Origin: Knufia peltigerae
Taxonomy: Eukaryota; Ascomycota; Eurotiomycetes; Chaetothyriales; Trichomeriaceae
Length of the DNA: 64,000 nt
Assembly (NCBI GenBank): GCA_030247855.1
Contig: JAPDRN010000003.1
Span: 558,001-622,000, forward strand
Direction of reading: 5' to 3'
The position numbers and the translations under genes were made by a program. The notes under the pieces were generated by a model. The model worked only from the letters and a program-made list of their open reading frames with translations, made no database searches and was not told the origin of the DNA. This document shows positions 21,399 through 32,417 of this stretch, in pieces (position 1 is the first letter of the stretch; each line of letters begins with the position of its first letter).

Positions 21399-24321
21399 GT
21401 GGTCAAAGCTTTGAACGCTATCATAAGCATCACAAGCTTTGGATCCTAGGCGGGCAGCAAAGTAGCCGATCGTGCGATGAAAGGAGAATTGGGTTGGTCT
21501 TGACCGCCAGTCAATTTGCAAGCTTGGAAGACGTCAGTCAATCAACAAATGCAAGTTTGACTGTTGGTTCATCAAGGCCTCCCACTGTAAATGGACTGGA
21601 GCACTACTATTCGCTGAAATAGCATGCATCCCATTTTCCAAGGCTGGAAAGGATTGTCAGCTTGATGGGCAGAAGAATATGCAACTACAGGGTTCTACGG
21701 AGCAATAGTCTATTACGTTGATATTCGTTTTGGGGTAACGGGGAGTCCAGGAGTTAAACACCCGTGAATTAATGTCCTTGCTGCACATGTCCATCCATGG
21801 GCGAGGGAAATTTCGTGGCCACAAGCAGTGCAACCTGCCACAGCGGATCAACGTCGCACACGCTGTCAATAATGCTCCACCCCGACCAAATTGTACTGTA
21901 CGGAGTGGTGGCCAGAATGATGAAAATTTTCCCTCTAGCAGAGGGAGCAAACAGTATGTCGAGACATTCTCTGTGTCGCACGTGGGCTGTTCCTGGCCAG
22001 TCCTTATTGTGCTCATGGTGTCTCCAAATCCGTGTCATCAATGATATGCGCTATTTGGGCCGGACACGGCAATGATTAGAGGAAGGCGTACCTTGATCGT
22101 ACCCTTGCTTACGCAGGAACCAGTCGGAAGGGCTGAAACGTCCCCGAAGGAATGAGTTTCAGCCCTCTGACCCGGACAGTGGGAAACAGCACAGCCGTAC
22201 TCGTACCAAACACTTCCGTACGTGGCGCGAATACGAAGCACAGAATGAGGTGATGATTCAGGCGAGCAATGATAACACGATGTGTTGAATATGTGGCGCC
22301 GATGAGGAAGAGTGTTTCACGATGGTGGTGACGACGGGTCAAGGCAGAAGCATATTTTCTGGATAACCGTAATAATAGTGCAAGGATATGAAGCTGGAAT
22401 GTCGCTACCTGAGACAGACAAGGTAATGCATATTATGCGGGGCGGATGATGTGCTAAGAATTCGCCATGATGTGGTAATAATATGAACAGCGACCGAGTC
22501 ATTCCTGGCAAAAGCAGACCACTGATGCTGGTGGCTACAATACCAAGGCTGTTATTGTAAATGTTGGGAATCACAAAAAGGTACTGTACTTGAGGACTCA
22601 GTATTAACCAAGAAATTTCAGACGTGTGTCAACCGCAAGATTATCGAGATTGACAGCCTGATGATCGGGACAGACACAAATCATTCTGGAAGCCGCGTAG
22701 AAGCCCGAGAACAAGCACCGAAGACGCCTAGAAAGATGATGGAAAGCGTAGAAGCCGCCTAGAAAAAGGATCACCGGAGAGATCACCCTGCCCCTCGTCA
22801 TCATTGTCCAGGCACCTTTCACGATCCTTTTTGCTCTCGTTACTCCCCATCATTGTCCTTGTTGGTATTTTTGCTGTGCGATAGCATTCCGTAAAATCTT
22901 TACAGTGCATCAAGGAGAACTGCTTTCGTGATACCCATATCCCTGAAAGAGGGTCTTTGCTTTTCCATGGGCTTAGCTACGGATCCAGGTGAATGATGTA
23001 GCAATGGGTAATCCTCGCTTACCCGTCACGCCCTGCGCCCCCTCTTTTTGGCTCTGTCCTACTCTTTTCTGCCACGATTTAGTCTCGAATCTGATCATCA
23101 TCTGCCCTTCCCGCAGCCAATGGTAGCCCAAGAATCGCCACTAGGCTCAACTAGGCTCCTGAGGCTAGTGGCCAACGTTGCAGCCCGTGCGAAGCCTGCA
23201 AACTGCGCCAAAGCCTGTGCCTGCGCCCTGCTCCTCCTCTCACCTCCATCGAGAAAGGCCTTTGGGCCACTAGATCGCACACAATCCATTCCCATCTACG
23301 GGGTACCATGCATGTCGTGACTGTTCTGCAAAAGTCTGACCTGACCTGACCGATTCAAGCCAGCTCCCAAATAATCTCCGTCCTTGGGCGTACCCTCTCT
23401 TCCTCCTACCTGATGAGACAGTCCCGATCACTACTATCCACCCTCCACCACCACTGTCACCTCATCTGCCTGCCTGCCTGGCTAAGAGGCCCGACCTTGG
23501 CTGCGAAACTAGACTGAGCTGCCTTTTTCGCCCAATTCCTTCTACTACTGTTCCTGGCTCCAACGATGACTCTTCCTTGAACCAGCTTCAAACAAGGCGC
23601 ACCTCGAAACACAAGCCTTTCTGTCCAAAGCTGTGGAATTCCTCCTGGGTTTTCTAACAGCCTCCGTAATCTCTCCCTTCGCCATGACTGTGCTCGAGCC
23701 ACCACCATCTCACTAAGCCCAACGTCCAATATTAGGAGGAGTCTGTGAGATCTTGCCGCGAACCTTCTCTTCCCTCCTAGCCGAATGCTCGTGCTCGGTT
23801 TAAGGCTTGCCCTACCACTGTCCATCAATCCCATAGTCGCTCTTTAAGTCGACAAAGCGACATCATACGGCTGCGATACCCGGCCCACCAATCTCACCTG
23901 AGGTGACTCTTGGGTTCTGACCACTCTCAAAACATTCCAACGTCGCTCCAACCACGTCTTTGACAGGCTTCTAGAGCAACCATCGAACAACCACACGACC
24001 GATCCTCCACGAACCAATTGACGGCTTGACCAACCTCGATTTGCCTCTCTTCCACTCAGAACTTCGCTCCTCTTTGACAGCAGCGTTAGTGTCCAGAAAA
24101 CTTGAACGTCTGGGCTGGCGAGCGGTGACACAACGTCCTGTTGTCGTACGAAACGATTGCTTGCGACTGAAAGAGCGTCGGGTATTCATTTTACCAACAC
24201 TCCCAGTCTTGCAGAGCTTGACACCCGATATACACCGCTACAAGGACGTGGACGCCAATTTAATACTATACCAGTCTTTACGCGCTCAAGGATTCTTCAC
24301 GACATCCCAGTATCGTCGTTG

Positions 24322-24392
24322 GTAAAGAGGCGAAACAGGTGGAATATAGCGGTCATACTCAAGATTTGACAACTCGTTTTCCCTTTCCGCAG
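24322..24392 (+). other. predicted 5' UTR intron of the RGS gene
   Basis: A 71-nt candidate intron: GTAAAG donor at 24322, TTTGAC branch-like sequence near 24364, then a pyrimidine-rich run ending in CCGCAG at 24392, 28 nt before the ATG. It is noncoding, so only transcripts can confirm it. Confidence 0.45.
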
Positions 24393-24420
24393 AGGCCATC
24401 TCAGGTCGAAGTTCAGCGCA

Positions 24421-25548
24421 ATGGTTAGGAAAAAGCCGTTGTTAATCAAAGCCTGGCCATTTACACCTGAACCGTCACCTCGACTTGAGCCTGCTATCTA
24501 TATTCTGGACGATATTTCTGAGGAGGAACTTGACATGTCGGGCGAAGATGTGGTACGGGCGCGGCCCATCAGTATGGTGTCTCGGAGGGAAGGCCTCTTG
24601 TCGCCCGGCAGACCCACACTGGAGGATGTGCTCAACAATACAGCGCCATCTCCCTATACCCTCGCCGCTTTCACAGCATTTTTATCACAGCAGCACTGTT
24701 TAGAAACACTCGAATTCACCACCGAAGCAAAGAAATATGGCGAGAAGTATGACGAGGCTTCTGCGCATTTGGCTGGGATGCCCTTAACGAGCGACACACA
24801 GCAAGGCTGGGATCTGATCCAGGATTGGATTCGAATGCTTGATATTTACGTTAGGCCTGGCTCGCCTCGCGAAATCAATCTACCGGCTGAAGAACGTGAC
24901 GCCCTCGTGCGGCAACGTTGTGAAGTCAGGCCTCCCCTACCCGAAAAGCTGGATCCAGCGGTACGGCGAATGTTCGATCTAATGTCGGAATCCATTTTCA
25001 TCCCTTTCTGCAACAGCCTCAAGCATTTGCCTTATGCACAAACCTACAACGCCATGTCAGAGTATGCCGGCCACGGCGATCTGGAACCCGCGCGATTAAC
25101 GTTTGACGAACGCACGATGCACCGTCATGCGTCACGACGGCGGCGGTCCCCTCCAAACACCTCAGATGCCTCGTTTCAACCATCTCGATCACCACCTCAG
25201 CAGCATAACCGCACTTCTACTCTATCGTCCGCCCTGGGTCGTCAGAGTGGCAATCGACTGTCAACGCATGTTTCGCACTCGTCAGCCGTTTCTGAAAGTG
25301 CCTTGACGGATAGCAGTGGCGGACCCGAAAGCCCTCCTCCTGGTGAGCACGACTCGTCCATCACACCTCCGACAACGCCGCCTACGAGTGACCTCGGTAT
25401 GGCAAGTATCAGCCACGGCAGCAGCGGTACCTCGCTCCATCCGAGCAAGTCACATCGGAGCGAAAGCGGAAGTGGATGGAAAAAGGCCATGAAGCTTTTC
25501 GGTGGAGGAGGAAAGAAGAAAACCGGCAGTTTCCACGAGGGTGAATGA
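24421..25548 (+). CDS. rgsA: RGS-domain protein (RgsA/Rgs2 type)
   Basis: A single-exon 375-aa protein. An RGS domain spans roughly residues 60-205: it opens with TLEDVLNNTAPSPYTLAAF and LSQQHCLETLEF and closes with VRRMFDLMSESIFIPFCNSL, the usual first and last helices. RGS proteins accelerate GTP hydrolysis on G-alpha subunits and so dampen heterotrimeric G-protein signalling at the plasma membrane. The rest is a disordered Ser/Pro/His-rich tail ending in a basic segment (GWKKAMKLFGGGGKKK) that could bind membrane lipids. The domain near the N-terminus, the lack of DEP or TM domains and the length resemble Aspergillus RgsA and yeast Rgs2, rather than FlbA/Sst2 or GprK types. The symbol is by resemblance, not proven orthology. 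Confidence 0.82.
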   Translation: MVRKKPLLIKAWPFTPEPSPRLEPAIYILDDISEEELDMSGEDVVRARPISMVSRREGLLSPGRPTLEDVLNNTAPSPYTLAAFTAFLSQQHCLETLEFTTEAKKYGEKYDEASAHLAGMPLTSDTQQGWDLIQDWIRMLDIYVRPGSPREINLPAEERDALVRQRCEVRPPLPEKLDPAVRRMFDLMSESIFIPFCNSLKHLPYAQTYNAMSEYAGHGDLEPARLTFDERTMHRHASRRRRSPPNTSDASFQPSRSPPQQHNRTSTLSSALGRQSGNRLSTHVSHSSAVSESALTDSSGGPESPPPGEHDSSITPPTTPPTSDLGMASISHGSSGTSLHPSKSHRSESGSGWKKAMKLFGGGGKKKTGSFHEGE

Positions 25549-27692
25549 GACGTCGGAAACGAGCAACCAAATGGGCATTTTTCTTTTTTGTGTTTGAACC
25601 ACCATATCAAAGCGTATACCATTCACCACTATTGGCATCTCAATAAGGGACTTGGTTGGACGAGGTGTTGGAAGAGAAATTGTACGGAATGGGTTGGGAT
25701 CACGAAACGATCAGAGGCGGCGTACTATACGGGGTTATAAAACGGAGGGACCTAAGAATTTCTTTGAGTGTACCACAGGAAATGAATTGAACGGGAGCAT
25801 TTTGAGGATCAAGATGCGGCTATGAGATATGAAACATGCATGCGGCGTTTGGGAATTGGATCATATTCTTACTTACCTTGCATCATGGATGTACATGTTT
25901 TACAAAACATGGTTGGGAATTACCTTTTATACTCCTTCTGTCCTCTCTTGGCTTCTTGCTATTTTCCTTTCTGTTTTTGTGTGTTCAGCAGTAGTATTTT
26001 ATTTTGTTCCTCTATGCAGGAATGTAGAGTAACCCGACAGATAAAATTCTAGCTCTCCTTCTCGACGCGGATCGATGGGTGAGATGGTCTTTGCACTGTC
26101 AAAAGCCACGTATAGGTACGAGTAGAAAGTGGAAAAGGGCAGAAAAGGGATCCTTGGTTGCCGTATGGGTGCGTTGATCCATCTGTAGGGCGGACCAAGG
26201 ATTTCGTACGAGTAGCAGAGGAGATGATGGACATGGTAACACGAATAAATGAATCTGAATCGAGTTTGGTTGGAGAGAAGGGAGGATGAAGGCAATGGAA
26301 GTAGTTGGTCAGTATATGATGCTTGTCGTCGTTGCTGTGATTGTACAAGGAAAGTCTTTCTAGTTGTAGCGGATAAATCCCCTTGTAGAATTTCGCCGGA
26401 CACCTAGGGAAGGTACGGAGTACATCAGAAGATGCTCCGTACTGTCAAACACAGTACTTTGTGTCTCATTTCATCAGAATAATTCGACGGCAAGGTACGG
26501 AGTACAGTACTTTGTTCATACCACGTGGCAAATCTCAACTCGGACTAATCGAGGTCTCGAACGTGTAGAGGCGTTTTTGGGGGCGTCGTTCTAAGCCAGG
26601 ACAAGGCACGGAGAACAAAGACTGAAGACCTTTTTGGCCCTTTCGACGCCAGCCATTGCAGGGCCTAACGATGGGCTGATCACACTATTCACACTCATTC
26701 CACCCTCTAAGCGAACAATGTACTGGACAGTACACTTTGTCGCTCCGGTTACAAGGATGATGAGTTCTTGGTCACATATGTACGTACGGAGCGAGATGAA
26801 AACATCCTTGCGTCTAGAGTTCCGAGGTGAAGCTTAAGCGAGCCCGAGGAACGCAGTCCGTTGACATTTATTGCGAACTACGGAGCTTCATCAATTTGGA
26901 CTCAAGGTACGGAGGATCATGACCATCATCATCATGACTGTCGCTATCACATCAAAATCACCCTCATCAACGTCAGGAAATGATGCCAATGTTCACATCC
27001 TCTCCTGTACACGTCCATAGCCTGTCCCCCGGCCTTACGAACAAACTTCAAGCCAATCTCGAGAATTGTGGCTCCCACTACGGAGAATATGAAGAAGGTC
27101 GCACCGGCCCCTGACTATCTACCCGTCTAGTCGCCCATTTCTCGCTTCAACCGGCGCCCCCGGACAAACAAGGATTCCTCGATCCCGCTGTCTCCAAGAT
27201 CTCGCCATATGCGGGAAGCTGTGTCTGCTCCCGTAGACTGATGGACTGTCATTTCTGTTCTTGTCTGGACTACACCGACAAGTCTAGTCAAAGCCGACGA
27301 AAATGGTTTGTTTTGTCCAGAATCAGAACTCTAGCGTCTTCTTCAACGATCACATCGTCGTTGATTTTGTGGATCCCGTTCGTAATTTGCGTTCTGCCGT
27401 GGCTGTTTTCGCTCAGCCAGGCCATCATCTCTCGTACTCGTCTCGAGTTGGCAGTGTTTGTCCCTTTTGTGGCTTGCTCAAGTCACTCCACGCGTTCCTC
27501 GTCTCTTGCTCTCCAAGGACCGGAGTTTGACATAAAAAAAATGCGGCGGTACCAGCCGCCATGTGGTTCCAGACCGTGCTCTGTATTTTGTGTATCCCCA
27601 ACTTCTGATTCATCATTTCTGTCCCTCCTTCTTTTTGTTCCCTTGCACGCCCCCAGAGTTCTCAGAAATGATCGATTGACAACCTCCCTAGA
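25549..27692. other. 2.1-kb gene-poor spacer
   Basis: Spacer between the RGS gene and the 784-aa orphan, both on +. It contains two exact TACGGAGTAC copies (26414-26423 and 26496-26505) and several partial ones. No convincing gene was found. The frame 27241-28074 has no domain and overlaps the orphan in another phase. Confidence 0.45.
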
Positions 27693-30047
27693 ATGCCGGG
27701 GAAATACTCACACACGGTCGTGTTGGCGACTTATTCTAGTCGTGGCATTCTCAACTTTCCCAGCAACCAGAAGTCGAATGCCGAGTGCAATGACCGTTCT
27801 GGGACGTCCTCTTCATCTGTCCCAAAATCTCGGAATGGAGAGTCGACGGCGGTCAATCAGGCGAGTGCAGCAACGCCGTCACTGTCGACTCCGCATCAGC
27901 TTAAACGACAACAAAAACAAGCTTCAATCCGCAAATCTACGGAGTCGTCCAACACTATCTCAAAACAAGCTCGACGAGGCTCCTACGGCCATCGTAGTGG
28001 GGTCGCAGCACAGACTCCCGCGGTCTCAAGCCATGGCCAGGATTCTCAGCCTTATCAATCAGCTGCCGGAATAAAACCTTGGTCGAAACCAAAACCTGGT
28101 TTGTTTGGAACCGATCCTTCCGAAAATGATCCGTGGGTGATTCCCTGGCAGGAATCACATCAACCACGTGCAGATGTGGCAGAAGATGGAGTTGCTGGTT
28201 CTCGTGCGCGGTCAAAGTATTCGCACGCACACCATTACGAACCACGTCCGGACGTCAGGCCTATCCGTAAGCACGAGCTTGGAAAGAAAACCAAAAAGCA
28301 TGTCGAACCACTCCTCTCGCTACAACAATTTCTCGACCTCCTACCTCCACTGAACGAAGGGGGGCCGCAGATGGACAGAAAGTCCATGCCATACGCTCGT
28401 TCCTCTTCGTCCAAACCAGTCTCCCTCCTACCAGCCTTTCGGCCTGTGCCTGCCCGTTGTGACTCGGCGCCAGCCCTGCAAGGAAGGTCTTCTCGACTCG
28501 ACCCGGCAAGACCACCTCCACGAACAGCAAAGTCAAGTGACTCGTACAATCGTGGGGCCACGAGCTTTATTGACTCTTCTGACGATGAAGATGAAGAAGA
28601 GGAAGAAGAAGAGCCTGGGCTGGAGAAGTTGTACCCACGGCATGTTTCGGCTTCTACATCTTCAGCAAAACATGATCATGCCCGGTCGCCATTTCCTGCT
28701 CACCATGAGAAACCCATTTCTCGTCGCAAGGTAGTCGACCTGACAAAAGCACTTCCAGAGTTACCTGCAATGTCCCCTCCGCGTCTTGAGAATGTCACGA
28801 ATAGCCCATCAGCTGCCAGTTACAAAGTTCAGAAAAATCGATCGAAACGTCATTCACGGCATGCATACGAAAGTGACGCATCTGATGAATTCCCACTACA
28901 GAGACATTCGCCTCTGCCGAAGTTGCGATCTGCCACTATCCACACCGCAGACCTGGCGGACTCCACGGCCCCTATCTTTGAGATGCCTGACAACCAGGTG
29001 CAAAGAAAGGCAGACGATCCACGAACCGGGACGTCATCTTCACGTTCGAATTTGCAGAATCTAGATCTTGGGACTGACAACCGACAATCCACCATCTCAA
29101 GGTCCTCGGATACAGTTGATTTCGAGGAATATCTGAATGATCCCTCCATCATTGGCCAGCCGCATGTTCATCAAAGGTATTACAGGACAACGGAGGATGA
29201 GACAAGCAAGAGTGACATTCTAGCTTCCATTTTCCGACTGATGTCGCCAACAAGCTTTGACAGGGGTCAGTCACATCTGAGCGATGTTCAAGGAAGAATA
29301 CCTACGAGTCCCGATGCCGAGGAGCCTCTCCGTAGCACGCGAACCTCTTCCGTCGCTCCGGACATGCCGGAACGAACGCCACCGGAAGAGATCAGAAGCA
29401 AGACTCCACCGATTCCGCTGCGAAACAGTAGAAGACTCACGCCACCAACGGAGGAGGGCCCGGGCGTTTCGGCAATAATATCGTCGAAGCCAGTCAATCC
29501 CACCCCACACTTTGGGACGTTGTCTGTCGTACGTGATCCGGAGGAAAAGGCCATGCTCAACGTTCAAAATTTATCACGGTCGACCACTCCCCTTCCTGCT
29601 GCAGAGACCAAGACCTCGCCACAGAAGTTCCTCCAAATCCAACGGCATCTGCTTCGTTCGTCGTCAGACCTAACGTCGATCAAAAATCCTGATAAACCCG
29701 AGTCGACGAGGAGGGGTAGCTATACATCACTGGGTTCTCCCGAGAGGGTGTGGAAAAAGTCGCCCGAGATCAAGACACCTTCAAGTGCAGATTTTGGTGA
29801 CGACGGCTGGGGTCGTGTGTCGATTGAACCTGCGAGGTCGACCCGAAATACTGCATTGTTCGAGCCATGGCCCGTTCGGGGGCACGACATCGTTGAAAAG
29901 CGCGGGCGCTGCCACAACCATGATGAGGAAGACGCCGCTCTCCCACCCCCTAACATTTCCCGCCGTCGTCCGGGCGAGGACGAATTCGATGTGGCCGCAC
30001 GAAGTCAGTCAAGGGGTGGTGTTCTTGGGAAACTAATGAAATTTTAA
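27693..30047 (+). CDS. 784-aa low-complexity protein of unknown function
   Basis: A long uninterrupted frame beginning at ATG 27693, with no recognised domain. It is Ser/Pro/Arg-rich and predicted disordered. An acidic run (DEDEEEEEEEPGLEK) lies around residue 300. Two short hydrophobic motifs stand out: EPLLSLQQFLDLLPPL near 210 and the C-terminal GGVLGKLMKF. Many RRxS, SPxR and TPP sites suggest a kinase target. The first about 20 residues (MPGKYSHTVVLATYSSRG) differ from the rest, and an alternative first exon is possible. Nothing can be said about function from sequence. It lies upstream of the bZIP-like gene on the same strand, separated by about 0.7 kb. Confidence 0.72.
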   Translation: MPGKYSHTVVLATYSSRGILNFPSNQKSNAECNDRSGTSSSSVPKSRNGESTAVNQASAATPSLSTPHQLKRQQKQASIRKSTESSNTISKQARRGSYGHRSGVAAQTPAVSSHGQDSQPYQSAAGIKPWSKPKPGLFGTDPSENDPWVIPWQESHQPRADVAEDGVAGSRARSKYSHAHHYEPRPDVRPIRKHELGKKTKKHVEPLLSLQQFLDLLPPLNEGGPQMDRKSMPYARSSSSKPVSLLPAFRPVPARCDSAPALQGRSSRLDPARPPPRTAKSSDSYNRGATSFIDSSDDEDEEEEEEEPGLEKLYPRHVSASTSSAKHDHARSPFPAHHEKPISRRKVVDLTKALPELPAMSPPRLENVTNSPSAASYKVQKNRSKRHSRHAYESDASDEFPLQRHSPLPKLRSATIHTADLADSTAPIFEMPDNQVQRKADDPRTGTSSSRSNLQNLDLGTDNRQSTISRSSDTVDFEEYLNDPSIIGQPHVHQRYYRTTEDETSKSDILASIFRLMSPTSFDRGQSHLSDVQGRIPTSPDAEEPLRSTRTSSVAPDMPERTPPEEIRSKTPPIPLRNSRRLTPPTEEGPGVSAIISSKPVNPTPHFGTLSVVRDPEEKAMLNVQNLSRSTTPLPAAETKTSPQKFLQIQRHLLRSSSDLTSIKNPDKPESTRRGSYTSLGSPERVWKKSPEIKTPSSADFGDDGWGRVSIEPARSTRNTALFEPWPVRGHDIVEKRGRCHNHDEEDAALPPPNISRRRPGEDEFDVAARSQSRGGVLGKLMKF

Positions 30048-30755
30048 TGTTGAAACGAATAATGAACGATTTTGTTTTTTTTGGTGGTGTATGAAAAGCA
30101 AAGCAAAGCAAAGCAAAGAAGTTGTTAATGAAATCGGAACGTCGCACAAGACGGGTAACAATGTTGAACTGATGTCAGAATTTTCATTCTGCCAAAGTTG
30201 AGACGTGTCTATATACGGAAGAGAGTAAAATGGTCATGACGCAGTATCGAATATTTTGAAAGGATTTCATAAGCTGGTATGCGTTTTTTTGTGGTTTTCG
30301 CACACATGGTATATAGTAACGAAATGCCTAGATAAGAACCAAGATGGGTTACGAGTAGCTGTTGCAGGGAGATCAGTAACTGGATCGAAATTCCTGTCCA
30401 GAGCGGCATTTAGTGATCGGGGGCGCCGTGGACGGACGGATCATGTAATGTCAGAAAATACTCCCAAACACTTATTTACTGTACAACCAGTAAGTAAAAG
30501 GTCAGAATATAGCATTGCAACAAGCACAAACTACCTGAACTTGTCTTTATCCGGTATGGTACCATATACGGCATGGAGAATATGTCAATCCCACCGAGAC
30601 TCTTTCTTTTTTATTTTATGACTGATTGTTCAATCTGACACTACAGAGTCAGGCAAGTCAGAAAGAAGTCAGAAAAAACAAAGGACAAGGCTAGGTCTCT
30701 TTTTTTTTCTCCTACAGTGGTGGTGATTTGAAACGAACAACAAATCAAACTCAAA
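30048..30755. other. spacer with (AAAGC)4 and bZIP promoter
   Basis: Carries the 3' UTR of the 784-aa orphan, including a perfect (AAAGC)4 at 30095-30114, and the promoter of the bZIP-like gene. No coding frame is supported. Confidence 0.5.
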
Positions 30756-31710
30756 ATGCGAGGGTCAGTGGAAATCGACTCGGACTCTTGGTCCCAGGTC
30801 AAAGATCCCAAGAAGAGAAAACAGATTCAAGATAGGTTGGCGCAGAGAGCGAGAAGTGAGTATGATTACAAGACCGGTCCTTGGGAAATTTCAATTCTTT
30901 GGCCATGAGTCTTTGTCTTGTTTTATTTTGTACGAGTGAGCAGGGCGAAGAGAAATACTCATACAAGATGATGTGTTGTTGATAGGAAAACGCTTAGCTG
31001 AAAATCGTTCACAACAACAACAACAGGAGCATCGCCAATCTCACCATCGAGGACAAGATATCGTGCCTACAGCCTTTCAAGGTGCTCTTCTCAACCATCA
31101 GCCCGAACATCTCTCACGAGACAACACGGGTATCAGTACGAATAAATCATCGACACCAATACGGTATGGAATAATCACCGAAACATCACCTCGACTGTCC
31201 AATATTCCAGTCCAACCTAATTTCGGACAATGGTCATCATCTACGACGGCGACGACATCCACAGGACCATCAACCTCGACGTCGTCGACCACAACGACGA
31301 CGAATGTCACGTCGACACCACCCAACATCGGGACCGATCAGATCTTGTTGACCAGGCACGTCTCTTCGGTGTTTGCGGCTCTACACAACAACGGACTCAT
31401 CTTGGGGTTGAGGTGTGGCATTCAGGTCCCGATTCTGTCACCCCCGTGTACGGCCAAGGTACCGTTGAGTTTGCACCCCAGCAAGACACAAATGACGGTC
31501 CTCCACATCCCCTGGATAGACCGTTTCCCCTTTCCCGGCATGAGGGACAATGTCATTCGTCTGAGTGGCATGTTTGACGAGGAAGAATTCTTGAACGACT
31601 TGTACCAGACCAACACGTTCACCATCCTGTCAGAGTCCGTGAGTTGGGACCCCGGCGCTTGGATCATGACCAAAAGTTTCGAGGAGAAGTGGGGGTTTCT
31701 TTTTTATTAA
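30756..31710 (+). CDS. bZIP-like transcription factor with DUF3425 domain
   Basis: Two exons (30756-30855 and 30986-31710) give 274 aa. Exon 1 and the first codons of exon 2 together encode a basic region, KKRKQIQDRLAQRARRKRLA. The 130-nt intron interrupts the last part of it. A Gln-rich stretch follows instead of a clear leucine zipper. The C-terminal half carries the DUF3425 signature (PLSLHPSKTQMTVLHIPWID, then FPFPGMRDNVIRLSG). This architecture is common in Pezizomycotina stress or secondary-metabolism regulators. The invariant Asn of the N-x7-R bZIP core is Asp26 here (Arg34 is kept), so DNA contacts may differ. Start 30756 is the first ATG and has A at -3. A Ser/Thr-rich linker separates the two halves. 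Confidence 0.85.
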
Positions 31711-32417
31711 TCACCCCGGTAACGAACGGTGAATGAACAAACGAGTCGGGACGGATGTCGATTGACATACTGTAGATCTTTATCTTATACACCCACATAT
31801 ATACATACATGTACTTACTCCCGTACGTCACAAGGCACCCCGTTCTCCTTCGTCGAATCATCTCGTCCCTACCTACACAAATTTGGAAACTTCATCAGCC
31901 CGAGCCGTCGTCTTGGTGGGATAGTGACAAATTGTGGGCTCACACCGGACTAGTCTTTTGTTGTAACCGGCAAATGGGGGAGACGACGGGCCAAAAAAAA
32001 GGTCATGTTTCTGTCTTTGCTCAAGGGATCAACCAAGACCCAACAAAGGTTGAGATGTGCCGTCGATGTGTATCATGTATACGACGTTCCACATTTCTCA
32101 CAACCCACCCCCACCCCTCCCATCATCTACATTACAAAGTCCACACTTCACCCGCTTCTGCTCGTCTTCTCGTCATGGACGGGAACTAATTACTGATGAA
32201 AACTACTTCAGACGAACAGGACTCTGGCAGGATGATACACAATTACTCCGTAAAAAAGGGTAATTCCAGGGGAGGGAAAAAAAAGAGGTTTGATCGACTC
32301 GGTTACAACAAACTATGTGAACGAATAGTAGATCCAACTTGATTGATTTGTGTACTCGATTGATCCTCTCACAAATTCAACATGATTCAAATTCGACACT
32401 TGTTGTTGGGTTTGAAA
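31711..32417. other. convergent 3' spacer
   Basis: Between the stops of the bZIP-like gene (+) and the GMC oxidoreductase (-). It contains one reverse TACGGAGTA copy (32244-32252). No gene is supported. Confidence 0.5.

Larger units (their letters stand above)
21001..24420. other. 3.4-kb gene-poor spacer
   Basis: No frame has family resemblance. It holds the (CT)18 tract and short local repeats (for example AGAAGCCGC-TAGAA near 22690-22760 and CTAGGCTC near 23140-23160). A long CT-rich stretch (about 23040-24390) probably forms the promoter and 5' leader of the RGS gene. A possible 5' UTR intron is annotated separately. Confidence 0.45.

Noticed and set aside
23457..23834. 125-codon minus-strand frame
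   Set aside because: Arg/Ser/Leu-rich translation caused by the CT-rich leader of the RGS gene.
25999..26403. 134-codon minus-strand frame
   Set aside because: Composition is typical of noncoding DNA; no family resemblance.
27241..28074. 277-codon plus-strand frame
   Set aside because: Half of it overlaps the 784-aa orphan in another frame, and the translation is Cys/Ser/Phe-rich noise. It could at most contribute an upstream exon.
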